A stretch of DNA of 64,000 bases from Pseudeuparius sepicola (taxonomy: Eukaryota > Arthropoda > Insecta > Coleoptera > Anthribidae): positions 134,103,373-134,167,372 of the forward strand of contig OY987299.1 in the NCBI GenBank assembly GCA_963920635.1, given 5' to 3'. Numbering within the stretch: position 1 is the first letter of the stretch; each line of letters opens with the position of its first letter. This document shows positions 44,680 to 57,254 of the stretch, in pieces. The position numbers were made by a program, and so were the translations under genes. Below the pieces are notes generated by a model. That model was given only the letters and a program-made list of their open reading frames with translations. It was not told the DNA's origin and made no database searches.

Positions 44680-46330
44680 CAGGGTGAGTTTTTTTCGATG
44701 CCCACTATGGGGATCTCGAAAACTAGCAGAGCTAGAAGAAAGGTTAAATGGGGAAACAATTGCAGTTTTGAATGCTCATTCTAATGCCCCTTTTGGGTTC
44801 TTAAAAAAGTTCATGGCTCATTCGATATTTTGAAAAGAGTGATTTTTTGCTATTTTATCAGATCTCTGTAGCTCCGTTATTTCTGATTATAAAGAAAAAC
44901 TGTAGAGACAAAAATTTTAGATAATTTTGAGCTTAATAAGATAATCTTATCCGATTTTTTATGTTGTTTGTGATTTTTGAGCTATAACATAAACTTTTGT
45001 TTTTTTTTAATGTAAATCATAGTTGGCTGTGACCTTATCAAATCGGCCATTTTTTGAGCTTTCCAAAAATATGATACTCGGCATAGTTATTTTAAAAAAT
45101 AAAATAGCTATGGCTAATTTTCTGATTTTTTCACATAGTCAGCCATGAAACAACTTCATAATTACGTTCTATTTTATAATAAGACATACTTCAAACATTC
45201 AAATATTTTATTTTTAGCTGGTAACAAAATGTAACAAAATAAAACAAAAATTATCATGATGGAGCTCCACCACATAATTATTTGCCCGTAAGAAGTTACC
45301 TAGATTAGCTCTATCCAAATAGTTGGATAAGGAGAAATAGACCTATTTCCTGGCAGCCCCAATCCCCCGATTTGTCTGTTTTGTATTTATTTTTGTGGGG
45401 AACAGTACAAAATAAAGTATGAGGCAATTGTTGAATCAAGAGCAGCTGTTTTAGAAACAATTGCCGGTATTGACAGGCGCTCTCTAAGAAAGGCGACAAA
45501 TTCAGTTATAAAAAGATGCAATATTTGCATACATAATAATGATAGATTGTTTGAACACCTTTATTTTAAAAAGTGACCTTCTAAAATAATAATAATTTTA
45601 ATTTGAGTTTTTTAATTTTGTTACATTTTGTTACCAGCTAAAAACAAAATATTAGAAAATTTGAACTATGTCTAATTATAATCTAGGTAATTAATAAAAT
45701 AATTATCTAGGTAATTTGTTACGGACAAATAATTATGTGGTGGAGCTCCATCATGATAATTTTTGTTTTATTTTTATTTAGCTAAAAATAAAATATTTGA
45801 AAGTTTGAAGTACCTATGTCTTATTATAAAATAGAACGTAATTACGAAAATATTCCATGGCTAACTATGTGAAAATTTAAAAAAAGTCAGAAAATTAGCC
45901 ATAGCCCTTTTATTTTTTATTATAACTATGCCGAGTATTATATCTTTGTAAAGCTCAAAAATTGGCCGATTTTACAAGGCGACAGCCGACTATGATTTAC
46001 ATTTAAAAAACACATGTTTATGTAACATCTCAAAAATTACAAACAACATAATAAATTGGATAAGATTATCTTATTAAGCCCAAAATTATCTACAATTTCT
46101 GTCTGCACAGTTTTTCTGTATAACCAGAAATAACGGAGCTACAGAGATCTGATGAAATAGCAAAAAATCACTCTTTTCAAAATATCCAGTGAGCCATGAA
46201 CTTTTTTAAAAATCCAAAAGGGGCATTAGATTGAGCATTCAAAACTGCAATTCTTTCCCCATTTAACCTTTGTTCTAGCTCTGCTAGTTTCCGAGATCCC
46301 CATAGTGGGCATCGAATAAAACTCACCCTG
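44680..46330. mobile_element. 1.65-kb CAGGGTGAG foldback inside the satellite
   Basis: Left CAGGGTGAGTTTTTTTCGAT and right ATCGAATAAAACTCACCCTG, each next to TA. Long inverted arms include TGATGGAGCTCCACCACATA against TATGTGGTGGAGCTCCATCA. A + strand transposase fragment lies in the middle. Same family as 41810-43274. It is inserted in satellite units, whose sequence resumes directly after the right end. Confidence 0.88.
45315..45565 (+). pseudogene. IS630/mariner-type transposase C-terminal fragment
   Basis: Related to the fragment at 42395-42650 but on the + strand. Phrases encoding the P.SPDL..L.F catalytic block, a RAAVLETIAGIDRRS-like block and a C-terminus around the CNIC codons are visible across frameshifts. 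Non-functional. Confidence 0.75.
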
Positions 46331-48660
46331 TATATGGGACTCCGAGCACTAAAACTTGACCGTTGTTGCTATGTTTACGTTTCCGTTACGTTCAAAATCT
46401 ACACAACAATGCGTCGACTGTCGTCTGTTCATACCTTTTCGTCAAAGCGTACGAAATAGGGTTTTAGCCTTACTATAAGACTGTGAGCACTAAAGTGGTC
46501 CACCATGCACGTACCACCAGCCAGAAGTTTTTAAACGTTACGTAAACAGCGAATGAAATTTAACCGATGTTGCTATGTTTACGTTTCCGTTACGTTCAAA
46601 ATCTACACAACAATGCGTCGACTGTCGTCTGTTCATACCTTTTCGTCAAAGCGTACGAAATAGGGTTTTAGCCTTACTATAAGACTGTGAGCACTAAAGT
46701 GGTCCACCATGCACGTACCACCAGCCAGAAGTTTTTAAACGTTACGTAAACAGCGAATGAAATTTAACCGATGTTGCTATGTTTACGTTTCCGTTACGTT
46801 CAAAATCTACACAACAATGCGTCGACTGTCGTCTGTTCATACCTTTTCATCAAAGCGTACGAAATAGGGTTTTAGCCTTACTATAAGACTGTGAGCACTA
46901 AAGTGGTCCACCATGCACGTACCACCAGCCAGAAGTTTTTAAACGTTACGTAAACAGCGAATGAAATTTAACCGATGTTGCTATGTTTACGTTTCCGTTA
47001 CGTTCAAACTCTACACAACAATTCGTCAACGCTGCGAAATATCGTCCGTTCATATGTTTACGTCGAAGCGTACGATATACGTTTTTAGCGTTGCTTTAAG
47101 ATTCCAAGCAAGAAAACTTCACCGGTATTGCTATATTTACGTTTCCGTTACGTTCAAAACCTACAGACAATGGGTCACCACTACGAACTGTCGTATGTTT
47201 AGAAGTTTGCATCAAAGTTAGGATATAGGATTTTAGTGTAGCTTTAAGACTACAAGCACTAATATGGTTCACCGTAAACGTACAACACCGAGAAGGTTTT
47301 AAAAGTAACATAAACTGTGAATGAAACTTGATCGATGTTGCTATGTTGACGTTTCTGTAACGTAAACTGCGAATAAAATTTAGCCGATGTTGCTATGTTT
47401 ACGTTTCCGTTACGTTCAAAATCTACACAACAATGCGTCGACTGTCGTCGGTTCATACCTTTTCGTCAAAGCGTACGAAATAGGGTTTTAGCCTTACTAT
47501 AAGACTGTGAGCACTAAAGTGGTCCACCATGCACGTACCACCAGCCAGAAGTTTTTAAACGTTACGTAAACAGCGAATGAAATTTAACCGATGTTGCTAT
47601 GTTTACGTTTCCGTTACGTTCAAACTCTACACAACAATATGTCAACATATTGTTGTCGTCTATTCATACCTTTACGTCAAAGCGTACCATACACGATTTT
47701 AACGTTGCTTTAAGACTACAAGCAGTAAAGTGTTCCACCGTAAACATAGCAACATAGCAACACCCAGTAAACCGTGAATATTCCGATTTTGCTATGTTTA
47801 CGTTTCATCCGTTACGTTCAAAACCTACACAACAATTCGTCAACGCTGCGAAATATCGTCCGTTCATATGTTTACGTCGAAGCGTACGATATACGTTTTT
47901 AGCGTTGCTTTAAGATTCCAAGCAAGAAAACTTCACCGGTATTGCTATATTTACGTTTCCGTTACGTTCAAAACCTACAGACAATGGGTCACCACTACGA
48001 ACTGTCGTATGTTTAGAAGTTTGCATCAAAGTTAGGATATAGGATTTTAGTGTAGCTTTAAGACTACAAGCACTAATATGGTTCACCGTAAACGTACAAC
48101 ACCGAGAAGGTTTTAAAAGTAACATAAACTGTGAATGAAACTTGATCGATGTTGCTATGTTCACGTTTCCGTAACGTAAACGGCGAATAAAATTTAGCCG
48201 ATGTTGCTATGTTTACGTTTCCGTTTCGTTCAAAATCTACACAACAATGTATCAATAGTGCGAATTATCGACTGTTCTGTTCATACGTTTACGTCAAAGC
48301 GTACGATATACGATTTTGGCGTTGCATTAACACTGCGAGCACGAAAGTGGTCCACCGAAAATATACCAACACACGGAAGTTTTTAAGCAAACAGTGAATG
48401 CAACTTGACCGATGTTGCTATGTTTCCGTTACGTTCAAAATCTACAGAACAATACGTCAACACTGCGGATTACCATCTGTTTTGTTTTGTTTTGAAAGTA
48501 AACGTAAACAGCGAGTGGATCATTACTATATTTACGTTTTCGCTACGTTCAACATCTACAAAATAATGCTTCAACACTACGGTTTAGTTATACGTTTACG
48601 TCAGAGCGTACTGCTGATTTAAGCGCCTCTTATTTAAACGTAACGTAAACGTAAATACAT
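46331..48660 (+). repeat. Intron 4 satellite, about 204-bp unit
   Basis: The anchor ATGTTTACGTTTCCGTTACG recurs at 46371, 46575, 46779 and 46983, an exact 204-bp period, then in diverged and shortened units to about 48660. Other unit landmarks are TCTACACAACAATG, GTTCATACCTTTTCGTCAAA and GGTCCACCATGCAC. Larger blocks are also duplicated: about 47030-47340 matches about 47830-48140. Repeated short open frames here are by-products. Confidence 0.92.
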
Positions 48661-48864
48661 AAAAAGGATTGTTTGTGACCAGTAAAAGCGAACTTCTGAA
48701 AAAAATACTTTAATGTGTTTAGAACCTGGATAATATGTTAAAAACACTTTATAAACTACAACTGTTTACGTTGAGGCGTAAAGTATAAAATGTTGACGTT
48801 GGTTCAAGTGTCCGTGTTGTCACTCAGTTTTGATGCATTTTCTGACAAGAAAACTTTGTTCCAG

Positions 48865-49187
48865 GCGTCCAACCAGTAAGCGACTCGAGCATGGACTGCA
48901 CGAATAACGAAATCAGGGTGGAAGCTTTGATAGAATTCGACGCGCAACGTAGAAACAATTCGTGCGTCGACTGCGTCCACATACAGAACGACTCTCATCG
49001 AGAGACAAGGTCCAACAGCTGCTCGAGTACGTACTGTCAGAGCGACGAGGATTTGCAAGGCATCCAGGTGTTCATCGACAGTCAAAAGCATCTAGAGGAT
49101 CTGTCCAACAGCATAATGCTCCACAAGATCGCATACAATTGTTCGGATGACGAACAAGAGTTCTGTTGTGGTGAAACTTTGATTTAA
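48865..49187 (+). CDS. Exon 5: distal coding exon of the tetraspanin locus
   Basis: The acceptor AACTTTGTTCCAG is followed by GC, then an open frame of 106 codons to TAA at 49185. The peptide is non-repetitive and protein-like: VQPVSDSSMDCTNNEIRVEA, LIEFDAQRRNNSCVDCVHIQ, CSSTYCQSDEDLQGIQVFID and, at the end, CSDDEQEFCCGETLI. It is rich in Cys, Ser and acidic residues with no membrane segment. Composition is near 50% GC, unlike exons 2-4. It is in phase with the exon-4 donor, but only through the frame beyond UGA and UAG. Alternatives: a separate isoform using an exon not seen, or translation from the ATG at 48891. No family recognised. Confidence 0.6.
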
Positions 49188-50070
49188 TATGATTTCCTCG
49201 AACATGTCTATAGTAAGACTAGACACCCTGATGCCTTCAAATTCGTCGACCACACCCGCCAATGCCTAACGAAGTATAAACGGCCCCATAAGTTAAAAAA
49301 AGACATTCGATTGAAACGTGAGTGTAGCGTGCTCAACAAAAATGGAAAAGAAACTTAGTGTACAGTGTATATACGTTATGTTAATTATATTTTTGATAGT
49401 ATGTCGAAACGAGTGGTGTGTAACACGTTAGCCTAGCCAGTCTAAATTTTGGAAAGAAACATCCGCAAAGAGAAAAACGGTGGGACTAATAGTAGGTACA
49501 GTAAATCTAGATCGCATTTGTGGAACTTTAATTTAATTCCCTCGTAATGACTTAAGGACCAATCGAAAATCGGGAAAAGTGTTAAATCTCTTAATCGGAC
49601 CTACCTCTTGCTCCCTATTGCGATTTCCTTCACCCTACGAAATCTTTTTCGTCGCGCTCTTGGCCGAGACAGTTTTCCCGAGCCACTGTACCACCGAAAA
49701 TCCTATCCACCTCTTTACCGCACATCGCAGGGTGGGCGTATTTCTATGCGGCGGGCGGCGGCTTCGCCGCCGCAACCTTCTTTACTGAAAACTCGCACAG
49801 AACCTCGAAAGTCTGGTCATCAAATCTCCAAAATAATATTCTACCCTGTCAAAAATGACCAGAAATTAATTAAAAACTAGTAATTATTTGTGCACCAAAT
49901 GCCAATTTCAGGTATGAATCTTATTCGCTTTCTGTTGGTCCAGAAATCATCCCCAGGGAATGAAACTAGAGAATAAGTTCTAAGATGACTGTACTATAAG
50001 CATTTTCTGCATGTACAGTGGGCTACGATAGCTGTTTCATCTTATTATGTTCATCTTGGCAGTCGTAACA
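49188..50070 (+). other. Probable 3' UTR, then dispersed repeat
   Basis: The first few hundred bases after the TAA are unique and may be 3' UTR. From about 49490 to 49920 the sequence resembles 19720-19765 plus 20223-20380 (shared AAATCTAGATC, GAACTTTAAT and GACCAGAAATTAATT phrases), a dispersed repeat. A GC-rich bit, GCGGCGGGCGGCGGCTTCG, lies at about 49748. Confidence 0.5.
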
Positions 50071-50072
50071 TA

Positions 50073-50772
50073 CAGGGTGTTAGTAAATAAGTGCGACAAA
50101 CTTTAAGGGGTGATTCTACATGAAAAAATAATGACAGTTTGCTATATAAACGTAGGTCCGCAAATGCTTCGTTTCCGATATACATGCAGGGAGTCAAAGT
50201 TTAAAAAAAAAGATAATTTATTTATTGCGCCGAAACGGATTAAGATATTCAAATGAAATTTGGTGGGTTTTAAGAGGACTAGAAAGCGCATTTTTTGACA
50301 CCAGATTAAAAATTTTATGTTAATCAGTGGCGTTCATAGGGGTAATGGTCTCGATATTTTTAAGAAAATAAATGATACTTCACTGAGATAATTTAAAATA
50401 AAAATTATTTTTAAAATCCTCGTTTAATTAGTGACAAAAAAGCTCTCTTACCTTTTTTTCACAGGGGCCGCCATTTTTATGCAAAAAAATAAAACAACAA
50501 CGCGTATTTTTAATTTCTATTACAACAATATCAAAAACCTATCCTATACAGCAACAGTAAATCAAAACAACAAATGAAAATAAAAATATCTCGAATAAAA
50601 CATTTTTAGTTAAGTAACAATAAATAAATTATCTTTTTTTTTTAGAAAACTTTGACTCCCTGTATATCGGAAACGAAGCATTTGCGGACCTACGTTTATA
50701 TAGCAAACTGTCATTATTTTTTCATGTAGAATCACCCCTTAAAGTTTGTCGCACTTATTTACTAACACCCTG
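50073..50772. mobile_element. 700-bp inverted-repeat (MITE-like) element
   Basis: Left CAGGGTGTTAGTAAATAAGT and right ACTTATTTACTAACACCCTG are exact inverses between TA dinucleotides. The arms continue about 150 nt (GTCCGCAAATGCTTCGTTTC against GAAACGAAGCATTTGCGGAC). No coding content. Confidence 0.93.
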
Positions 50773-50774
50773 TA

Positions 50775-51867
50775 TATACAGTAAAGAATAACCAACAGAC
50801 AAAAAGGTGATAGTTATTCTGATAATGACTAAAATTTCGATTTGAATTTTTCGACGAGGGTTATGGCTGCCTTGGCAATAAGGGAAAACAGCTCTCGTCT
50901 ACCTTCAATGCAAATTTGAAAACTGATAACATCCACAAGGCCTTGGAAGCTGATATACCCAACGTTTAGTCTCGTTAACTTTTTTTTGTTTTCTTGAAGT
51001 TGACCTTATTGTAACAGTTACATTTAAAGTTATATCATTCTAGAAGCAAAATATATTATCATAATATCATTACCAGCTAAATTAGTAATGTAAATAATAT
51101 GTTCTTCCAAAAAGAACTATGATGATACTAACGCGTTAGTCGTAGCAGTAGCAATATAATCTATTCTCATATTTTTTATACATAAGCCCAGTACATATAC
51201 CTACTAGATATATGAATTCTAGACAAATAATTCAACAAATATACCTATTATAATTAAAATATCTACCTAACAATACGAATAAACTTAAAAAGCACATTAT
51301 TTATAAAGTATTTATTAAATATCATCGTGAGTTAAATATTTATCGACTTTAAATAAGGCAATTGTTCCTTTTCGCACTTTATAGGAAAATGTTATTTATA
51401 AGCACTTTTTGTCTGTGATATAAGGTTTAGCGTTTGTACTTACTGCGACATTTTAAATTCCTTACCACCACAGAAAATATATACTACGCGGACAGAGGTG
51501 ACGCTCATAAAACATATATACATGGTCATTGTGCAAAAAAAATGTTAACCACATGCGAAAGAAAAATGTTGTTTAGTACCCTAGTAACACGACGCTCGTG
51601 GTTGAAAGTAAAAGACTAAGGTGGGCGGTGTTGCCACATTTCATGGTGCAATGTTATCGTTGAAGGATATGAAGAAGAAGAAATACTTATCTCTCGTTTG
51701 CATTAAAGGCGTTGGTTCTACAAGTGCTTGTGTTCACTCACAAGCATCAACATATACCTGAAAACTTTCATGAATTGCCGCACCCATATTTCTCATAATT
51801 TATATAAACAGTGTGCGGTGTGACAAATAAAGTCTCATAAAGGAAAAATTATTGTTTGCAGAATTAT
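50775..51867. other. AT-rich stretch without supported gene
   Basis: No homologous exon, RNA or complete repeat recognised. Confidence 0.4.
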
Positions 51868-51871
51868 TTAA

Positions 51872-52218
51872 GAGGGGGTTGCCCACAGAGAAAGTGACGT
51901 TAGATTTCGTATTTTTTAAGTTGTATAGCATAAAATCTAATAACATTTTACCTGGCAAAAATTTAGTACAAACATCTCTGTCTTCATCTTAATCATAAGA
52001 TCTTAAAAGCATATGCACTGGAATTATTATTTTCCCAAGGTTTTCATAACCTATAAAACAAAACACTGCTCGTAAGATCTTATGATTAAAATGAAGACAG
52101 AGATGTTTGTACTAACTAACTCTAAATTTTTGACAGGTAAAATGTTATTACATTTTATACTATACAACTTAAAAAAATACGAAATCTAACGTCACTTTCG
52201 CTGTCGGCAACCCCCCTC
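51872..52218. mobile_element. 347-bp MITE flanked by TTAA
   Basis: The left end GAGGGGGTTGCC and right end GGCAACCCCCCTC are near-exact inverses, each next to TTAA (51868-51871 and 52219-52222). Arms of about 140 nt follow (GTGACGTTAGATTTCGTATT against AATACGAAATCTAACGTCAC). A TTAA duplication fits piggyBac-like or Kolobok elements. Confidence 0.9.
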
Positions 52219-52506
52219 TTAAAATCTGACATTGTCAGCAATATTGATGCTTGTTAAAGTATAAAAAAGGAAATATGCGAGAGCGGTCACTTGACTTGCC
52301 AAATTTGACATTTAGCAAAAAACTTATTAGAAAAAATAATTGCTCCTCTTGCAATTTCACATTGATTTTTGACAATTTTTTAAAAAATATTTTCTCTCAT
52401 TTTTATGGTGATTTATAGTAAGGAAATTCATAGTTTAAATACATTTTCTTAGCAAAATATATAGTTTCAGGAACATATTTTAAAGCAAACCACCCTTCCT
52501 TCCAAA

Positions 52507-52957
52507 ACTCTATTCAAACTAAACGCAAGTGAAACATAAACACAAGTTGTTGCATGGCTAGAGCGTGATACGCACGTGGTCGGCTTGCTATTGGATAGCC
52601 GGCAATAAAATCTGACCAGGCGGGAGAGTGCAGCGAGTCGGTGTTTCTTACAGAGGTGTATTGAGTTGCCAGTGGACCTTTATTTTTTCCGATATAATTC
52701 TTTCGCTGTTTATTAATTGTTGAAGCTACGACTTGTGTTATTAGTAGAAATTTGCAGGTAAGTGAATGACTAGGTGTGCCATAAAAGTTTGTTTTTAAAG
52801 TTCTTAATATTGGGGCATATTATTTAAATATTTTATATTATAAAATTCATAGAGATCGTCCATAATGCGGCCCTGCCTCGTATTAGCCCTCAGAATTGTT
52901 CACGTGCTTCCATCGTGTAAATGTTTATGCGCCACTTGCATTTAGTTTGGATAGAGT
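52507..52957. mobile_element. Uninterrupted copy of the 32854-35943 element
   Basis: Ends ACTCTATTCAAACTAAACGC and GCATTTAGTTTGGATAGAGT. It is the inverse of the element in intron 2. Here the hAT target reads AACTCAAT without insertion, and the sequence replaced by the THAP element in the other copy (around GTGATACGCACGTGG) is still present. Confidence 0.85.
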
Positions 52958-55900
52958 GTAAGTATAATAGCACTTTTCTCATATTCTTGGTGGTTTAAAA
53001 AAAATCAAATTTACCGCCAGTTAAATTTTATGTACTAGGTACCTAATCAAACTTACATTCTGTATAATAAGAAGGTTATTACACTTGACTCGTAGTGTAG
53101 GTATATTTTCTGTGGTTACGACCCATCGCATCTTTTGTAAAAAGAAAATTCATTGTAAATTCCAGTTTAGATATAAATGTAGGTAAGTAGATAGAAAACT
53201 TTTATTAAAAGGAGAAGCAGGTTAAGAAATTTATAGTACTTAATTTGGAATATACGTTAAACCATTTTTTTATGAAAAACTCTAAATATTTACCAAATGT
53301 GCTACAGAGCTTTAAAAAATTCACGAATCTTAGAGTAATAACATTACTTATATGAAACATATTCATTTAACATATTTTAGTAAATTTAGAACTATAGAAG
53401 TGCCTTATGTTACAAATTTATTAGAAGTGAACCCAAAAGGTACAATAATACTACTTGTTTTGTTAAAGGCATTGATGATTTTTTTGTAGCTATTAGCCAT
53501 TGTTCTTTTTAATTATAGTACCTACATTGAAAACTCCTTTCTCTATAGACTTGAATTTGTTAAATTATTACTAAACTCCGTTTTTTGTCTGGTGCTATTT
53601 TTTATAAAGTTGTCAAAGATAATTGGGCGGTTTAGAACAACTAACGGGTAGTTATGAGAGAACTGTTTCAATTTTACCTTGAGTTAGCACCAATGACCTA
53701 CAGCTTCTGTCATTAGTCCCCCTCCAGAAAATCATAGGAAAGCAACCAGTTAAAAAGTACGTGACATGACGTGACGTCATGGGCTATCATTTTGCTTTGA
53801 TAAATGGTTAGTTGGTCGATTCGAACGAAATTAGTCTTCATAGGTTAGGTACTTAATCGTTTAATTTTTTTTGTTAGATATTGATTTTCCGACGTTTCCT
53901 CATTCTTTTTAAATTACTTATTTCCCAAGGTCAAATTGCTATAGAATCCTCATATCGTGAATATCACCAATCTTTATCCCTACGTCACAATGGTCGACAA
54001 TGGAAATTGCATTGTTGGCCATTGTGACGTAAGGATGAAGAATTGTGTAGTCCGTACAATGACTAATAGTTACAATTTCTTTATTTTAGCTGTATTTGTA
54101 AAGTATAATTTCTACGAACAAACCAAATGTAAATGCATATAGTTGAAAGCTTTTATATCTACGTAAACGTTAGCAAATAATGAAACATCCCCATATGTAG
54201 TTTCACAATATAATTTATAAGTTGTATCGATTGTTTAAATTTAGACTGGATAGCAGCGTGTCCTCAACAAATGTGCGTAAAACATGCAACTCCCAAGCTT
54301 GACTGTGAGAGACTTTACTGCAGACTTCCAGTGATTTTAAAAAGTGAACGTACTGATAAAGAATTACGCTATGTTAACGCAATTGCATGATAAGGCGCTT
54401 CCCTACTTGCAAACCACGAAGAAGTATAAGTTTGTAAAATAAACGGGGAATTCGGAAGTAGCGAAGAGTCTGTAACGTGTTTTAAGAGCTTATTAATATT
54501 TATTACATATATATCTAGTGCCTCGCCTACCGCAAAGATGTGCATTTGGTCTAAATTGAAACTCCAATAGTTTGTAAGGCTAAGGAAACTATAAATTCAC
54601 ACTTTATTTCCGCCTGTACAAGCATATTTTCACGCATATATTTCGTAAGCAAGGTTTGAAACAAACTCATGATTACCAAACATATTTTTCAAGGTCCCAT
54701 TCTCATAAATTCTTTATGTATCAATGAGTTTTTTTTTTTCGTTGTAGTATTCAAGAGCCAAATAATGGGACTTTTTTAAAATTCTTAAAATCTTAAAAAT
54801 AACTGTGGCTTACAAAATTTTTAATTTTCTCGAAGTTATGAATTTCATCATAAAAAATTCCGAAAAGGTGTTTTACGGAATAGAAACTTGAAACTTCATT
54901 GTTGGGCTTATCTTTTAATTCTAAACAACTGTTCATATTGCATTATGTTTTCTCTAAAATTAAGAATAAGGGTGCTTTACTATTGAGCCTTTTTCATATT
55001 TTCGAACTTCCCTCATATACGAAGTGATATATTCAAATTTTGATAATAAATCAAGAATCCAATTTTCTGATAAATGGAGAATAAAAAATCTCATATGGTG
55101 GATACTTTCTGCCGGACACTATATGTGCACCAAAAGTGTGTGCAGAATTTCAGCTCAATCGGTTGGGTAGAAACTCAGACAAATAATAAACATAGATTGC
55201 ATTGTAATCAGCCAACATAAAAAATGCCTACTCAAAACAAAAACAACAAATTTGACACTTAAGCCTGCATCATATGATAACCAGAGGTTACGTTTCCTAT
55301 GCCACAAATCCAACACTTTACTCTTCCCACCCCTCTTAAAACTACACTTAATTCACTAATTACTAAATTAACTATACTCGTATGTCTTTTGTCCAATAAC
55401 CCCAAAATCTCCTCAAAAAACAAGAATAACGCAAAAGCAAACACTCGTAACACACGAAATCTCAAGGAACTCTGGATCAGCTATTGGGGCATAATAAAGC
55501 AAATGTGTAACGATCACAAAGAGCTCGTGCAACGTTGCCACGTTAGCCAGAAGAAGCAATTTATTAAGGATATTATTTATAGACCAAGTAGGATCAGCAA
55601 ATTTACAAAATCAGTAAAATTTATTGTTAAATATGATAACTGTCCAAATTTTTACGATATGTAGATTTTAGATATCAACTATGTTCCAAATTAATGCTTT
55701 TTATCGTTGGTTATACTTTTATTTCGTAAGTACAAGATAAATGTATGAAGAAGTTTGGCAATGGTGCAATCATGTATGTTTATTATTTGTCTGAGGGTAG
55801 AACTGTTTTAAAATTCATTTGCAAGATTTTGACCGCATACCAACAAGTTAACTAAAAGCTGGTCCAAGCCGTTGCTATTTTGGACTGAAACCCCATTTGC

Positions 55901-56340
55901 GAGAAATAAAAGGTTATCCTCGGTCATAATAACTCTGCATCAATTCCGTCTTCTACCATGGGCCAATAACAAAGAGAAAATTGCTACAGGAACGTTTTCC
56001 TAACAAAATGTCTGCCTGCTGAACCAAGACCAATTTGTCGAAATTACAAGCTTCCCGATTTCGTTTTAGCGATCTAGTTCGTCGCGTACCTATATTGTAT
56101 TATATAAAAACTTTATGTAATGATAATGTGAGAACTATTCCAAGTTACAACATGTACAAGTTGTATATATCTATTTAATAAAGTGTATTGTTAGTAATTC
56201 GCGGTGGTTTTTATTGAGATATACCAGCTCTAAATAGATTGCACCTACCTTGACTTCTGATGTGTCTAACTTGGCTGTCCAGTCCAAATTGCTGCCTCCT
56301 ATGATGACCTAAAATAAATATCACCAAACTGTAACTATAC
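52958..56340. other. AT-rich stretch, one open frame of unknown status
   Basis: No recognised gene. An open frame of 121 codons (+, 55299-55664) starts MPQIQHFTLPTPLKTTL, contains LRNTRNLKEL-like polar sequence and ends NCPNFYDM. It has no known domain and may be chance. AATAAA-type signals occur at about 54439 and 56176, so part could be a long 3' UTR. Confidence 0.3.
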
Positions 56341-56345
56341 AGTGT

Positions 56346-56580
56346 GTCCCAATTTGATAATGGACTCCTCGTGAATATATGAAGGGCAAGGAAGACAAGT
56401 CGTTCCAAGGAAGAGTAGTTTTTGTATGAGTAGTATTTTGAAATAGCGAATTTTCAAGAAACGCTATTAGCATATCTTTACGGAACATAGTATACCAAAT
56501 TTGGCAAAAAATAACTTGAAGGTGTTCTTTTTTAAAACATTTTATTCCTACAATAACAAGGACCGAAAATATCAACAATC
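56346..56580. repeat. Half of an inverted-repeat element
   Basis: Starts at TA-CAGTGTGTCCCAATTTG, the usual terminal style. It lacks a matching right end before the next element. Confidence 0.4.
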
Positions 56581-56956
56581 GCATCAAGCGAGCCTTGGTT
56601 TTTGATTAAAACAAATCAGTTCAGACTAAAAATCAGGGACTCTCTAAAATAAGGGGACCCAGCATGTCACAGTCTATCACATAGGAAAAGTGAAGCCTTG
56701 AGGGGAAGTTTGTTTTCTGTTGACTCCAAGGAGACCACAAGGGGGCTGATACAAGTTTATGTTATATGTCAGTGTGTCTAACTGCCATCAGGTTTTATGT
56801 GATAAGATAATGCCATAGATTCTAAAGGAGGCATCATAATTCACAATTTTTTAACTTTTCTAACTTCCAGATACTCAGATGTGTCAATTAAAGGTAATGC
56901 GGCCGCCTGTAGTAGTCCCAATAATCGCAACCAGATTTTTCCTGTATTACCTTTAG

Positions 56957-57216
56957 CACAGAATAAATAGCTTTGCAACAGAAGCCTCCTTACGGACATG
57001 TGTCAAAAATAAGCGAGTCTCCATTTCAATTTACAGAAAGACAGACACTATTTTAAGCATAAATTTGGTTCTAATACAATCTCTTTGTTATGTAGATTAA
57101 CGTAAAATCGAATAAAATGCATATTATTCATGTCTTTAGAAGATACTTCGCTAAAAAGCGAGTCTCCTTTTGACACATCTCGCTAAGGAATTGTCTGTAT
57201 TACTCGTTAGTCTGTG
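56957..57216. mobile_element. 260-bp nested DNA element
   Basis: Begins CACAGAATAAATAG and ends GTTAGTCTGTG, with CCTTTAG on both sides (56950-56956 and 57217-57223). The 30.9-kb copy of the host element has one uninterrupted CTTTAG here. Internal TAAGCGAGTCTCC phrases are repeated. A short non-autonomous element with a 7 to 8 bp duplication. Confidence 0.8.
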
Positions 57217-57254
57217 CCTTTAGTAATCCTACAATTCCCATTACGTGGGCATTA

